Assembly: GCA_028688905.1 (NCBI GenBank)
Contig: JAQTXH010000008.1
Location: 33,156-97,155, forward strand
Length of the DNA: 64,000 nucleotides
Reading direction: 5' to 3'
Source of the DNA: Acidiphilium sp.
Lineage (GTDB): Bacteria > Pseudomonadota > Alphaproteobacteria > Acetobacterales > Acetobacteraceae
Part shown: positions 26,298 to 35,800 of the stretch, piece after piece
Position numbering within the stretch: position 1 is the first letter of the stretch
Layout: each line of letters begins with the position of its first letter
The notes under the pieces: generated by a model
Database searches by the model: none
What the model saw: the letters and a program-made list of their open reading frames with translations, nothing else
What the model was told of the DNA's origin: nothing
Made by a program: the position numbers and the translations under genes

Positions 26298-27614
26298 ATG
26301 GGCGATTTCGAGATCGTGACGCTCGATCCCGCGATCGCGGACCGGCCGTCATCCACGCCATCGGGGATCGTTCCCGTGCGGGAAATCAGATTCCACTCGC
26401 GGGGCTGGATGCCCGCAGAGCTTGATCGGCTGCGGGAAATGATCGGGGCAGGGACACCCTGGGAGGAAATCGCGATTGCGTTCAACCGTACGATCGAGAC
26501 GGTGAAAACCAAAGCCTGGGAACGCGGCCTGTATCGTCCGAAGCTCCGCCCATGGACCGAGGACGAGGACCGGGTTCTGGTCACGGAATACGGCACCGTT
26601 CCGACCGCCACACTCGCGATCCGCCTCGAACGTGGTGTGCCAGCTATCTACGTCCGTGCCGGATTTCTCGGTCTCCAGAAGGCCGCACCTCCGCCGTGGT
26701 CAGAGGCCGAGGACGCCGTTCTCCGAGAGGTATATGCGACAGATGCGACGATCGCCGAGATCGCCGCCCGCCTTGGCCGGCCCGGCTCCGGGGTGATCAG
26801 CCGCGCCTCGCATCTCGGCCTGCGGCGACCCGAGGGACCGAAGCCCTGGCATCCCGATGAACAGGCCCTTGCCCTCAAACTCGCGGAGGAGGGCCACCGC
26901 TACCCGTCGATCCGCCGCAAGCTGGCCGCCAAGGGTTTTCCCCCGCGCGCGGAAAGCACGTTTCAGGCGTTCATCGCCGCGAGCGGCTATCAGCGGGGCT
27001 GGGGTCGGCCCTGGATCGAGGAGGAATGCGATCTCCTGCGACTGTCCTATCAAACCGGCGGCAATCTGGTGGCGCTTGCCCATCAGCTCGGCAGATCGCG
27101 GACATCGATCCGGTGGAAAGCCGCCGAACTACACCTGTCCGGTACCCATCCGAAGCCCAACGGCGCGCGCCAGGGCCGACCCTGGACCGAAGCCGACGAT
27201 CAGATCCTGCGCGCTAACTATGGCAGGGGGCGGATGAAGACGGCGGACCTTGCCCGCCTGCTCGATCGACCAAAATCCGCGGTCTACAACCGCGCCTTCA
27301 CCCTCGGATTGGATCACGGATATTGCCGGGACTGGACCCAAGACGAAGACCTCCTGATCCGCATCGCCCATGCGGCGGGAGTCTCGATCACGGATCTGGC
27401 TCAGGTGGTGCAACGCGATCCCACAATCGTCTCGAAACGGGCGATCAAGCTCGGCCTGCCGTTCTCCCGGCGCAATCGCACCGCGCCCCGCAACCTCCGC
27501 GCGGATCGGCCGGTGCTCGACCGCGCCGCGATCCTCGCCCTCGCCGCGCCGACTGGCCCCGCGGGTGATCCGTGGCGATCCTTCAAGGTGGTTCAGGTTT
27601 TTGGTCACGAATGA
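26298..27614 (+). CDS. Tandem Myb/SANT-like DNA-binding protein (seven repeats)
   Basis: A 438-residue protein built almost wholly from about seven Myb/SANT (GcrA-like) helix-turn-helix units of 45-55 residues. Clear units begin RPWTEDEDRVLVTEYGTV, PPWSEAEDAVLREVYATD, RPWIEEECDLLRLSYQTG, RPWTEADDQILRANYGRG and RDWTQDEDLLIRIAHAAG. Each ends with a recognition helix such as SAVYNRAFTLGL or TIVSKRAIKLGL. The first (residues 35-82) and fourth units are weaker. Tandem arrays this long are usual in eukaryotic Myb proteins and rare in bacteria. It probably wraps or marks a long DNA site, perhaps as loader for the HerA-like ATPase encoded two bases upstream. Confidence 0.85.
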   Translation: MGDFEIVTLDPAIADRPSSTPSGIVPVREIRFHSRGWMPAELDRLREMIGAGTPWEEIAIAFNRTIETVKTKAWERGLYRPKLRPWTEDEDRVLVTEYGTVPTATLAIRLERGVPAIYVRAGFLGLQKAAPPPWSEAEDAVLREVYATDATIAEIAARLGRPGSGVISRASHLGLRRPEGPKPWHPDEQALALKLAEEGHRYPSIRRKLAAKGFPPRAESTFQAFIAASGYQRGWGRPWIEEECDLLRLSYQTGGNLVALAHQLGRSRTSIRWKAAELHLSGTHPKPNGARQGRPWTEADDQILRANYGRGRMKTADLARLLDRPKSAVYNRAFTLGLDHGYCRDWTQDEDLLIRIAHAAGVSITDLAQVVQRDPTIVSKRAIKLGLPFSRRNRTAPRNLRADRPVLDRAAILALAAPTGPAGDPWRSFKVVQVFGHE

Positions 27615-27679
27615 GGCGGCAGACATGAACATGGTCACCGCCGGGAGCGGGAAGCCATGCCGCATGCTGGCCGTGCGCC

Positions 27680-27833
27680 GCAAGGGGTAGGGCCTCGCCA
27701 TGCTCGCCGGCGCAGGCACCGGCTGCGCGTGGCTACGTTTCCCGCGGGCCGGGCGAAGCAGCCCGTCCCGCGCCCTTGCCCCGCCCGCCCCGACGCGGCC
27801 GCCGAACGGTGTTTCAGGAAAGGAGAAACACCG
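27680..27833 (+). promoter_or_regulatory. Structured leader 3 (before ardC)
   Basis: GCAAGGG (27680-27686) pairs with CCCTTGC (27773-27779) around two arms. The terminal hairpin is CGGTGTTTC (27807-27815) with GAAACACCG (27825-27833). Its 9-base loop AGGAAAGGA carries the Shine-Dalgarno, and the ATG of ardC is the next base after the stem. Confidence 0.7.
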
Positions 27834-28883
27834 ATGAACAAATCGAAATGGCAGCGCTCCGGCAAAGCCAATGCAAATTCAAATCCCAATCCCCGCGACA
27901 TCTACCAGGAGGTGACCGACAAGATCGTCGCCGCCCTGGAACGCGGCGTGCTGCCGTGGCAACGCGGCTGGGATCAGGGCATCGCCGGCGCGCCGATGAA
28001 CCCGACGACGGGACGGATCTATCGCGGGATCAACAACCTCCTGCTCGGCATGATGCAGGACGCGGCCTTCAACGGCGATCCGCGCTGGTGCTCATACCGG
28101 CAGGCGCAAGCCCGTGACTGGCAGGTCCGCAAGGGCGAACGCGGCACCACCGTGGTGTTCTACCGCAAACTTCAGCGCCGGGGCGCGGAGGGCGCTGATG
28201 CGAGCGTCGTTTCCTCAGAAGGGGAGGGGGCACGACCGTTCTTCGTGCTGCGCGCCTCGACCGTGTTCCATGCCACCCAGATCGAGCGCATTCCCGTCTA
28301 TAACCCACCGGGGATCGCCGCCGAGCCCTGGCGCACGCCCGAAGCGGTCCAGACGATCCTCGACAACAGTGGTGCCACCATCCACTACGGCGGGGCGCGC
28401 GCGTGTTTCGTCCCGTCACGCGACTGCATCCATCTGCCGCCTAAGGGCGCGTTCCGCAGCGACGCGGCCTTCGCTTACACCGCGCTGCACGAGCTCTCGC
28501 ACTATGCCTATGCGGCACCCCGGCTGAACCTGAGCCAAGGCGGCCGGTTCGGCTCGGCGGCTTATGCGTTCGAGGAACTGGTGGTCTCGATCGCCTCGGT
28601 GAACATCTGCACCGTGGTCGGCGTCGAGGCCGAGATCGAGAACACCACCAGCTACCTTGCCGACTGGATGACCGTGCTGAAATCGGATCCACGGGCGATC
28701 TTCCGCGCGGCGTCCGACGCGCAGCGCGTGGCCGATTACGTCCTCGGCTTTCATCCGGACTATGCGGCCGCGGTGCAAACGGGAGCCGCGGTTGGAGCGG
28801 GAGAGCAGGACGACGACGGTGATCCGGGAGACCCTCTGGACGACGTTGGTGGCCAAGCCGCACCCCTTGCGACGGCTGCGTGA
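27834..28883 (+). CDS. ardC: ArdC-family antirestriction protein
   Basis: A 349-residue two-domain protein. The N-terminal ssDNA-binding domain runs from RDIYQEVTDKIVAALERGVL and PWQRGW through GRIYRGINNLLLGM to RKGERGTTVVFYRK. The C-terminal zincin-like domain has TALHELSHYAYAAPR (HExxH-type HELSH) and then FGSAAYAFEELVVSIAS with the third ligand Glu. ArdC-type proteins protect incoming plasmid DNA from host restriction and bind single-stranded DNA. The start is fixed by the terminal hairpin of leader 3. Its stop overlaps the next gene as TGATG. Confidence 0.9.
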   Translation: MNKSKWQRSGKANANSNPNPRDIYQEVTDKIVAALERGVLPWQRGWDQGIAGAPMNPTTGRIYRGINNLLLGMMQDAAFNGDPRWCSYRQAQARDWQVRKGERGTTVVFYRKLQRRGAEGADASVVSSEGEGARPFFVLRASTVFHATQIERIPVYNPPGIAAEPWRTPEAVQTILDNSGATIHYGGARACFVPSRDCIHLPPKGAFRSDAAFAYTALHELSHYAYAAPRLNLSQGGRFGSAAYAFEELVVSIASVNICTVVGVEAEIENTTSYLADWMTVLKSDPRAIFRAASDAQRVADYVLGFHPDYAAAVQTGAAVGAGEQDDDGDPGDPLDDVGGQAAPLATAA

Positions 28884-30100
28884 TGGGCGCGTCGTGCCCC
28901 GCATATGCGGGGCAGGGCAGGGGGGATAGCGGACGATCCGCCCTCCCGCTCACCAGAAGCCGGCAAGGGACGCTCCCGCTCGACATCGACGCCAGCGCGG
29001 GCACCGGCTGGGATCCGACGTCCCCGCCGATCGCGCTGACGCCGGAGGTCACGCGTCTGCTGGCCGCGGATGCCGCCGTTGCGATCGGGGTCAGTGGCGG
29101 CAAGGATTCCTGCGCGGTCGCCATCGCGGTGGATCGGCACCTGAGCGCGATCGGCCATACCGGGCCGCGCATCCTGATCCACTCCGATCTCGGCCGGGTG
29201 GAGTGGCGCGATAGCCTCCCCGCCTGCCAGCGCCTCGCCGAGCGGATCGGCTGGGAACTGGTCATCGTCCGTCGGCAGGCCGGGGATTTGCTCCATCGCT
29301 GGGAAACTCGCTGGGAACGGAACATCGCCCGGTACGTAGCCTTGGAATGCGTGCAGGTGATCCTCCCCTGGAGCACGCCTGCTCTCCGGTTTTGCACTTC
29401 GGAGGCCAAGACCAAAGTGATTGCTTCAGCACTGGCCAAACGCTTTGCCGGTCGCCCGATCCTGAACGTGACCGGAATCAGGCGGCAGGAGAGCGCCAGC
29501 CGCCGTGCCAAGCCAATCGGCACGATCGACAGCAACCTCACGACACGGACCCGCGAGGCCTTCATCTGGAATCCGATCATCGAATGGCCGATCGAACAAG
29601 TCTGGCGGACCATCGGAGAGGCCGGGCTGACCCACGAGGCCTATGCCGTGTACGGCTCGACCCGTGTGTCGTGCGTGTTCTGCATCATGAGCTCGATCGG
29701 TGACCTGCGGGCCGCCGCCTCCTGCCCGGATAACCACGAGATCTACCGCGCCATGGTCGATCTCGAAGCACGCTCGACCTTCGCCTTTCAGGGAAACCGC
29801 TGGCTGGCGGACACCGCGCCGCATCTGCTCGACGCCGAGATGCGACGCGCCGTGACGCGGGCCCGGCTCGCTGCCCATGAGCGGATGCGGCTGGAGGCGC
29901 GGCTGCCCCGTCATCTCCTCTACGTCAAAGGCTGGCCGACGAGCGTGCCCACCCACGAGGAAGCTGACCAGATCGCGGAGATCCGCCGCAGGATCAGCAC
30001 TCTGCTCGGCATCGATGCCGACTACCTGACCGCCCCGGCGGTCCGCGACCGGTATCGTGACCTGATCGCCGCGAAACCGGATCGTCTCACGGTCACCTGA
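28883..30100 (+). CDS. PAPS-reductase/DndC-like ATP pyrophosphatase-fold protein
   Basis: A 405-residue PP-loop protein: VAIGVSGGKDSCAVAIAV binds ATP, RILIHSDLGRVEWRDSLPAC follows, then TPALRFCTSEAKTKVIASAL and RPILNVTGIRRQESASR. RVSCVFCIMSSIGDLRAAA and a further Cys suggest a Cys cluster like the Fe-S site of DndC and some PAPS reductases. DndC-type proteins help put sulfur into the DNA backbone, while IbrA-type relatives have unknown roles; which applies here is unclear, because no dnd genes are present. The start ATG overlaps the ardC stop (TGATG), linking it to antirestriction. Confidence 0.82.
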   Translation: MGASCPAYAGQGRGDSGRSALPLTRSRQGTLPLDIDASAGTGWDPTSPPIALTPEVTRLLAADAAVAIGVSGGKDSCAVAIAVDRHLSAIGHTGPRILIHSDLGRVEWRDSLPACQRLAERIGWELVIVRRQAGDLLHRWETRWERNIARYVALECVQVILPWSTPALRFCTSEAKTKVIASALAKRFAGRPILNVTGIRRQESASRRAKPIGTIDSNLTTRTREAFIWNPIIEWPIEQVWRTIGEAGLTHEAYAVYGSTRVSCVFCIMSSIGDLRAAASCPDNHEIYRAMVDLEARSTFAFQGNRWLADTAPHLLDAEMRRAVTRARLAAHERMRLEARLPRHLLYVKGWPTSVPTHEEADQIAEIRRRISTLLGIDADYLTAPAVRDRYRDLIAAKPDRLTVT

Positions 30101-30145
30101 TCCTCGCCTTCGACATCACCCCTTCGTCCGAAAGGAACCCCGGCC

Positions 30146-30487
30146 ATGACCGGCACCCATGACGATGACCTCGACACCACGGACATCGAGGATCGCAAAC
30201 CGCAAGTCCAAACACGCCGCCCCGCCAAAGGCCTGCCGCTGATCGGCATCTGGGCGGAGATCCCGAAACCCCGCTCCGGCTATACCGTCCGGTGCATGCT
30301 CGCCTGCGCCAATCTCGCCGGGGCGCAAGACTATCTCTCGCCATACGGTGCCAGCCTGGTCGAGAACCGCACCGCGATCACCTGGTCGGTCCGGGAGTTC
30401 CGGACCCGCCCGGTGAAGCGGCCGCGACCGGACCGGGCATCCCGCATCCGGATCGCGGAACAGAACGTCATCGAAATCGGCTACTGA
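30146..30487 (+). CDS. Unknown basic plasmid protein
   Basis: 113 residues with an acidic N-terminus (MTGTHDDDLDTTDIEDRKPQ), a central GLPLIGIWAEIPKPRSGYTV then RCMLACANLAGAQDYLS, and an Arg-rich C-terminal third (FRTRPVKRPRPDRASRIRIA). The ATG follows GAAAGGAA. The basic tail suggests nucleic-acid contact. No family recognised. A second small gene follows 14 bases later. Confidence 0.6.
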   Translation: MTGTHDDDLDTTDIEDRKPQVQTRRPAKGLPLIGIWAEIPKPRSGYTVRCMLACANLAGAQDYLSPYGASLVENRTAITWSVREFRTRPVKRPRPDRASRIRIAEQNVIEIGY

Positions 30488-30501
30488 CAGGAGATCCCGA
30501 C

Positions 30502-30810
30502 ATGGCAAAAATCGCAACCGATGACGAACTCGCACGTATCGTCACCGCAATCGTCGCAGACGCGCCGAACCAGAACGAACCGCGCTACCGCATGTTTCTT
30601 GATACCATCGCCGAAGCGATCGGTGCGTATCATGGCGTCACCATTGGTTCGGTGATGACCCCGGAGGAGGATCTGCCACAGTGGTCCGTGGCTTTCCGGG
30701 CGACGGTCGATACCGCCGACGATGGCGGTCCTTTCGCCCTGATCGACACCGACCTTGAGGTCAGGGAATGGCTTGCCGAAGGACGATCCGAAACCGAGAA
30801 AACACGATAA
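30502..30810 (+). CDS. Unknown acidic plasmid protein
   Basis: 102 residues: MAKIATDDELARIVTAIVAD, MFLDTIAEAIGAYHGVTIGS, then PQWSVAFRATVDTADDGGPF and TDLEVREWLAEGRSE. The order helix, Gly-turn, beta strands fits a small alpha/beta domain. GACAGGAG precedes the ATG at 30502. I do not know its function. It ends 12 bases before the convergent minus-strand gene. Confidence 0.6.
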   Translation: MAKIATDDELARIVTAIVADAPNQNEPRYRMFLDTIAEAIGAYHGVTIGSVMTPEEDLPQWSVAFRATVDTADDGGPFALIDTDLEVREWLAEGRSETEKTR

Positions 30811-30822
30811 GGCAACAGCGGG

Positions 30823-31296
30823 TCAGATTTTGACTTTGCCTCGCTTGATGATCGGTTTTTTCTGCGGCTGCGCCTGGGTCGCAGGTTCTTCTGCGGTCTC
30901 CGACGCGACATCGGGGGAGGGCGGTGGATCATTTTCAGGAGTTGGCAGCGTATCGCTGACAGACGGCGCTTCTCTCGATTTTCCCAGTTCGGCTTGAAGA
31001 GTTTTGATCTGGGCGCGCGCCTCGGTCAGAGACTTGCGATCAGCCTTGTTTTTCATTGTCAGGGTTTTGTTGGCCTGCTCCAGATGCTCGACCCTGTCCC
31101 GCAATTCCTGGACTGACAATTTCGGTTTTGCCGCGGCGGTGACCGGCTTGGCCGGGGCCTTCTCCGCCTGTTTCGGAGCGACTCTTGCGGGAGCCTTCGC
31201 AGCAGTCATTTGCACTTTTGCAGGCAAGGCTTTCGCTTTCACAGAGGCAGGTCCCTTTGCCGATGGTTTGGACGATCCTTTGATAGCCTTGGCCAT
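30823..31296 (-). CDS. Histone H1-like Lys/Ala-rich protein with coiled coil
   Basis: The ATG at 31296, after GAGAGGAA, gives 157 residues. Residues 1-65 are Lys/Ala/Pro-rich (MAKAIKGSSKPSAKGPASVK and similar), like bacterial histone-H1-type tails. Residues 68-115 form a coiled coil (QELRDRVEHLEQANKTL and TEARAQIKTLQAELGKS). The C-terminus is Pro/Glu-rich and ends in the basic KKPIIKRGKVKI. It probably binds plasmid DNA as a nucleoid-type protein. It is one of few minus-strand genes in the array and converges with the preceding operon. Confidence 0.65.
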   Translation of the reverse strand: MAKAIKGSSKPSAKGPASVKAKALPAKVQMTAAKAPARVAPKQAEKAPAKPVTAAAKPKLSVQELRDRVEHLEQANKTLTMKNKADRKSLTEARAQIKTLQAELGKSREAPSVSDTLPTPENDPPPSPDVASETAEEPATQAQPQKKPIIKRGKVKI

Positions 31297-31408
31297 ACGG
31301 AATTCCTCTCGATGGATTGTTGTTTGAAGTAACGCAAAACCAGAAAAATGAAAGAGGACGGGGAAAAACACCGAACAAGAATATCGGCTACCGCATCCGT
31401 CTCGGCCG

Positions 31409-31612
31409 GCAAGGGGTGGGTCTTCGCCATGCTCGCCGGCGCAAGCGCCGACTTGCGCGTGGCTCAGATCCCGCGGGCCGGGCGAAGAAGCCCGTCCCGC
31501 GCCCTTGCCTGCCGTCGCCGGGCTGCGGTCGCGCGATGGGTAGATCAGAGAAATCCAGAGGAAAGCAAAAGGATTTTGATCGGATCACAACCCATCGAAG
31601 GAGATCCCTCCC
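31409..31612 (+). promoter_or_regulatory. Structured leader 4
   Basis: GCAAGGG (31409-31415) pairs with CCCTTGC (31502-31508). The inner arms include GGCGCAAGCGCC and CGGGC/GCCCG hairpins, and the conserved words CGCCATGCTCGCC and GCGTGGCT are present. A weaker terminal hairpin, AAATCC/GGATTT within GATC repeats, spans 31543-31581. The ribosome site GAAGGAGA follows. Confidence 0.65.
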
Positions 31613-32011
31613 ATGTCCGCCTCCCCCGAAACCATCCATTGCGATGCGCCCTCCCAGCCGAGCGGCGCGGAACCCGAACGCTACCGCTTCTTCAGCGTCA
31701 AGCTCCATCGCCTGATCTCCTACCGCGAAGACGGCGCGGTCTATGTCCGCGAGGTAGGTTCCGATTGGGTTCGCACCCGTGCGCCCGCCGCAACCGTTGC
31801 AATCCGGGTGGAACGCTTCGCGCGCGCCGCGCGCGCCATCACCAATCTCCCGGCCTGGGCACAGACGATCACCGACCTGCCCTCGATGGCCGAGATCGAG
31901 CGCTGGGTCTCGGACAGCGTGGTCGAAGCCACCGACGGCGAGGACGTCGAACCGGATGGTCACTCGCCGGACGGCGCGCCATCCTGGCTGCTCGCCCTCG
32001 GCATGATCTGA
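31613..32011 (+). CDS. Unknown plasmid protein
   Basis: 132 residues: MSASPETIHCDAPSQPSGAE, then YRFFSVKLHRLISYREDGAV and YVREVGSDWVRTRAPAATVA, RVERFARAARAITNLPAW and an acidic C-terminus. GAAGGAGATCC precedes the ATG, directly downstream of leader 4. No membrane segment or known motif. First of three small genes before the giant methylase/helicase. Confidence 0.62.
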   Translation: MSASPETIHCDAPSQPSGAEPERYRFFSVKLHRLISYREDGAVYVREVGSDWVRTRAPAATVAIRVERFARAARAITNLPAWAQTITDLPSMAEIERWVSDSVVEATDGEDVEPDGHSPDGAPSWLLALGMI

Positions 32012-32021
32012 GGAGGGATCG

Positions 32022-32435
32022 ATGACCCATACAACACGCCGCAACGGCAACGGCGAATTCATTGCCGATCTCATTGCCCGGACACGATCCGTCAAAGGCG
32101 GCCATCTGTTCATCGGTACTTCCGAATACACGCTCTATTGCGGCCAGGGCCGAACCCTCTCTGGCTACGATTGCGACAGCATGAAAGCGAGCGCCCTCGC
32201 CGCCGGCATCCCGATCATCGATGCGCGCACAGCCGATCAGGACGCATTCCTCAGCCTCGTGTTCAACGGACCGATGATCGCGGTCGGCGAAGAACCCCGG
32301 TTCTTCATGTGCAACGCGCTCTCCTATGAAAGCCTCCCGGTCATGGCCGCCCGCTATCACGCGATCGGTGCCACGATTCACAACATCCCCGAGACGCAGG
32401 AGGCTGGCGATGACCCGCTATCGCTCCCGACGTGA
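32022..32435 (+). CDS. Unknown plasmid protein
   Basis: 137 residues: MTHTTRRNGNGEFIADLIAR, TRSVKGGHLFIGTSEYTLYC, GYDCDSMKASALAAGIPIID, then LVFNGPMIAVGEEPRFFMCN. Alternating strands and helices suggest a single alpha/beta domain. GAGGAGGGATCG precedes the ATG by a few bases. The 3' end overlaps the next gene by 26 bases. Function unknown. Confidence 0.65.
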   Translation: MTHTTRRNGNGEFIADLIARTRSVKGGHLFIGTSEYTLYCGQGRTLSGYDCDSMKASALAAGIPIIDARTADQDAFLSLVFNGPMIAVGEEPRFFMCNALSYESLPVMAARYHAIGATIHNIPETQEAGDDPLSLPT

Positions 32436-32745
32436 ACGGCTGATCAAGCAATACGGGCGGATCGCCGACAAATATCGGCTCCATGCCTGGTGGCTGCGCG
32501 GCGCGCTCGATCAGGTCACCGGCAAGCCGGTCCCCCCGCTGCATCCCGATCTCTCCGATGAATACGAGAACGGGGCGTGGTGCATCCGCCATGGCTACAT
32601 CCGGATCAACGACATCGAGCGGTTCAAGCGCCTGATCGTCGAGACCGAACGCGGCCGTCCCTACCAGCGCGGCCGGTTCGCCCAGGAACACCCGGATCTG
32701 CTCGCGGCGATCGAACCCACGAGCGCAATCCACCCGCCAACCTGA
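32410..32745 (+). CDS. Unknown basic plasmid protein
   Basis: 111 residues with a basic opening (MTRYRSRRERLIKQYGRIAD), then YRLHAWWLRGALDQVTGKPV, WCIRHGYIRINDIERFKRLI and ETERGRPYQRGRFAQEHPDL. The ATG at 32410 lies inside the upstream gene and has GGCTGGCG as a weak ribosome site. An in-frame start at 32326 exists but would overlap more. Probably DNA- or RNA-associated by charge; no family known. Confidence 0.6.
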   Translation: MTRYRSRRERLIKQYGRIADKYRLHAWWLRGALDQVTGKPVPPLHPDLSDEYENGAWCIRHGYIRINDIERFKRLIVETERGRPYQRGRFAQEHPDLLAAIEPTSAIHPPT

Positions 32746-32830
32746 ACCATCGCGGCGATCCGATCCCGTCCAGTCAGGATTTCGACCGGATCGCCTGACC
32801 CTGACCTCTCCCATCAAGCCCACCGAAGCC

Positions 32831-32860
32831 AACGCCGCTCCCTCCCGGGGCGGCGTTCTT
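32831..32860 (+). terminator. Intrinsic terminator
   Basis: AACGCCGC (32831-32838) and GCGGCGTT (32850-32857) form a GC-rich stem followed by CTTCGTT, just upstream of the giant methylase/helicase gene. Confidence 0.6.
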
Positions 32861-32885
32861 CGTTCGTTCCAAAGGATATCCTGCC

Positions 32886-35800
32886 ATGCCGATCAATCCC
32901 TTCGACCAGGGTGGCCAACTCAGCCTCGACCTGTTCGGCACCACCGCACTCACCCCAGCCGATCTCATCAATCCGGTCGGCCTGATCCGAATCCCGATGA
33001 AGGAGGATCCGGTCGAAGATACCGATGACTCCGACACGCCAGAAGGGCAGGGGGGTCATCCGACCAGACCTGGCGATCATCGGCGCGCGAAGAATTTCCG
33101 GCTCGATGGGGCACGCAACCTTGCCGCTGGCTGGAAAGCCCGGGCGCAGGACAATCTCGCCGCGATCCGGCTGTTGCAGCTGATCGAAACCCGGAACCGT
33201 CCGGCAACGCCGGAGGAACAGGCGCAGCTGATCAAGTTCTGCGCCTTCAGCAGCAGCGAACTGGCCCAGGGCGTGTTCCGCGCCGCTGGATCGACCTCGA
33301 CATCGGACGCGGACACGAACGCGGACGAGGGGTTCCGCGCCGGCTGGGCGGAGATCGGCCGCGATCTGGAAACCCTGGTCAGCCCGCACGAACGGGCCGG
33401 GTTGATGCGCGCCACCCAATACGCCCACTACACCCCGGAATTCATCATCCTGGCCTTGTGGGCTGCGGTGGCACGGCTCGGCTACGCCGGTGGCCGCGTC
33501 CTCGAACCCGGTTGCGGCACCGGCCTGTTCCTGGCCCTTGCGCCCGATGGCATCGCCGCGAACAGCCATTTCACCGGGATCGAGGCCGATCCGGTGACCG
33601 CGCGCATCACCCGCCTGTTGTTCCCCGAAAGCCAGATCCGCCGGGAGGATTTCACCAAGGCGAAACTCGCCGGGGATTTCGATCTCGCCATAGGGAATCC
33701 CCCGTTCTCTGATCGCACCCAGCGCCTGACCGAGATCACCCCGCCCACCGCCATGTCGCTGCATGATTATTTCATCGCGCGGTCGATCTACCACCTCAGC
33801 CCCGGCGGAATCGCCGCCTTCGTGGTCAGCCGCTGGACCATGGACAAGATCGACGACACCGCCCGCACAGTCATCACCAGCAAAGCCGATCTGCTCGGTG
33901 CGGTCCGCCTGCCGGCCGGGGCGATGCGCGCCGACGCCGGCACCGATGTCGTGGTCGATCTGCTGGTCTTCCGCGCCCGCGCCGACGATGAGATCCCCGG
34001 TCCGGTGAACTGGATCGGCACGAGCGAAGCCCTGCCCGCCACGGGCGACGAGCCCGCGATCGCGATCAACCGCTACTTCCTCGACCATCCTGCCCAGGTC
34101 CTCGGCACCCATGACCGGACCACCAGCCCCTACGGCTTGGTCTATACTTGCAAGGGCGACACCGGCCCCGGCCTCGAAGCGGCGATCCACGCGGCGCTCG
34201 CGATTCTGCCGCCCGGCGTCCACATCCCGGACCCCACCCGGTTCCGCAAGCCCGACGAAGCGGTGCAACCGGTCTACACCGGCCATGCCGCCGACGGGGC
34301 GACAATCCGCGAGGGCAGCTACCTCGTAATCCGCAACCGGCTGCATCAGGTGATCGACGGCATCCCGACCGAGATCCCGGTCAAGCAGAAGAATTCCAAA
34401 CGCGACGGCATGCCGCTGCTGTCGGCCCAGATTATCGACGGGTTGATCCCGATCCGCGATGCGGTCCGGGAGGTGCTCCGCGCCCAGGAAGCCGACCTGC
34501 CCTGGCAGGACGCCCAACAGAGACTCCGCCTGGTCTACGGCCGCTTCGTGCGCATTTTTGGGGCGATCAACCGCATGCAGGTGGTGACGATCGCCGACGA
34601 GGAGACCGGCAAGACCCGCGACATCGTCCGCCGGCCCAATCTCGCCCCCTTCGCGGATGACCCCGACGTCTGGCTGGTCGCCTCGATCGAGGAGTACGAC
34701 CCGGATACCAATCTGGGCCGCCACGGCCCGATTTTCGACCGAAGGGTGATCCACCCGCCGGCGGAACCGATGATCGAGACCGCGACCGACGCGCTGACGG
34801 TCTGCCTGCACGATCGCGGCAACGTCGATCCCGACTACATCGCCGAATTGCTCGGCACCACCGCCGAGACCGTCATCTCCCTCCTGCCCAAGGCGATCTT
34901 CCTCAACCCGGAGAGCCGCCGCTGGGAAACCTCCGACGCCTATCTCTCCGGCCCGGTGAGGACCAAGCTCGCGATCGCCCGCGCGGCCGCGGTCGAGGAC
35001 CCACGGTTCGAGAGCAATGTCACCGCCCTCGAAGCCGCCCAGCCGGTCGATCTGAAACCGTCCGAGATCACCGCCCGGCTGGGGGCGACCTGGATCCCGA
35101 CCAAGGTGATCGAGCGCTTCTGCACGGAGATCATCGGTGTCACCACCCGTGTCAACCACGTCCGCGAGGTCGGCAGCTGGACGATCAACACCCACGCCTT
35201 CGCCGGCGTGGGTGCCTGCACCACCGAATGGGGTACCGAACGCCGTCATGCCGGACATTTGCTCGACGATGCGCTGAACTCGCAGATCCCGCAGATCTGG
35301 GACGTCTGGCGGGACGCGGGCGGGTCAGAACGGCGCGAACTCAACGTGGTCGAGACCGAGGCCGCCAAGGAGAAGCTGACCAAGATCAAGACCGCGTTCC
35401 AGTCCTGGACCTGGACCGATGCCGAGCGGGCCGAGACGCTCTGCCGGATCTACAACGATCTGATGAACAATCTGGTGCCCCGCCACTTCGACGGATCGCA
35501 CCTGACCCTGCCGGGTGCTTCCAGCGTGATCAGCTTCTACCCTCACCAGAAGCGGGTGATCTGGCGGATCATCGCCGATGGCGCGACCTACATCGCCCAC
35601 GCGGTGGGTGCCGGCAAAACCTTCTCGATGGCCGCGGCGGTGATGGAGCAGAAACGCCTCGGCATGATCACCAAGGCGATGATGGTGGTCCCCGGTCATT
35701 GTCTCGCCCAGGCCAGCCGCGAATTCCTGCAACTCTACCCGACCGCCCGTATCCTGGTCGCCGACGAGACGAATTTCGCAAAGGCGAAGCGCCAGCGCTT

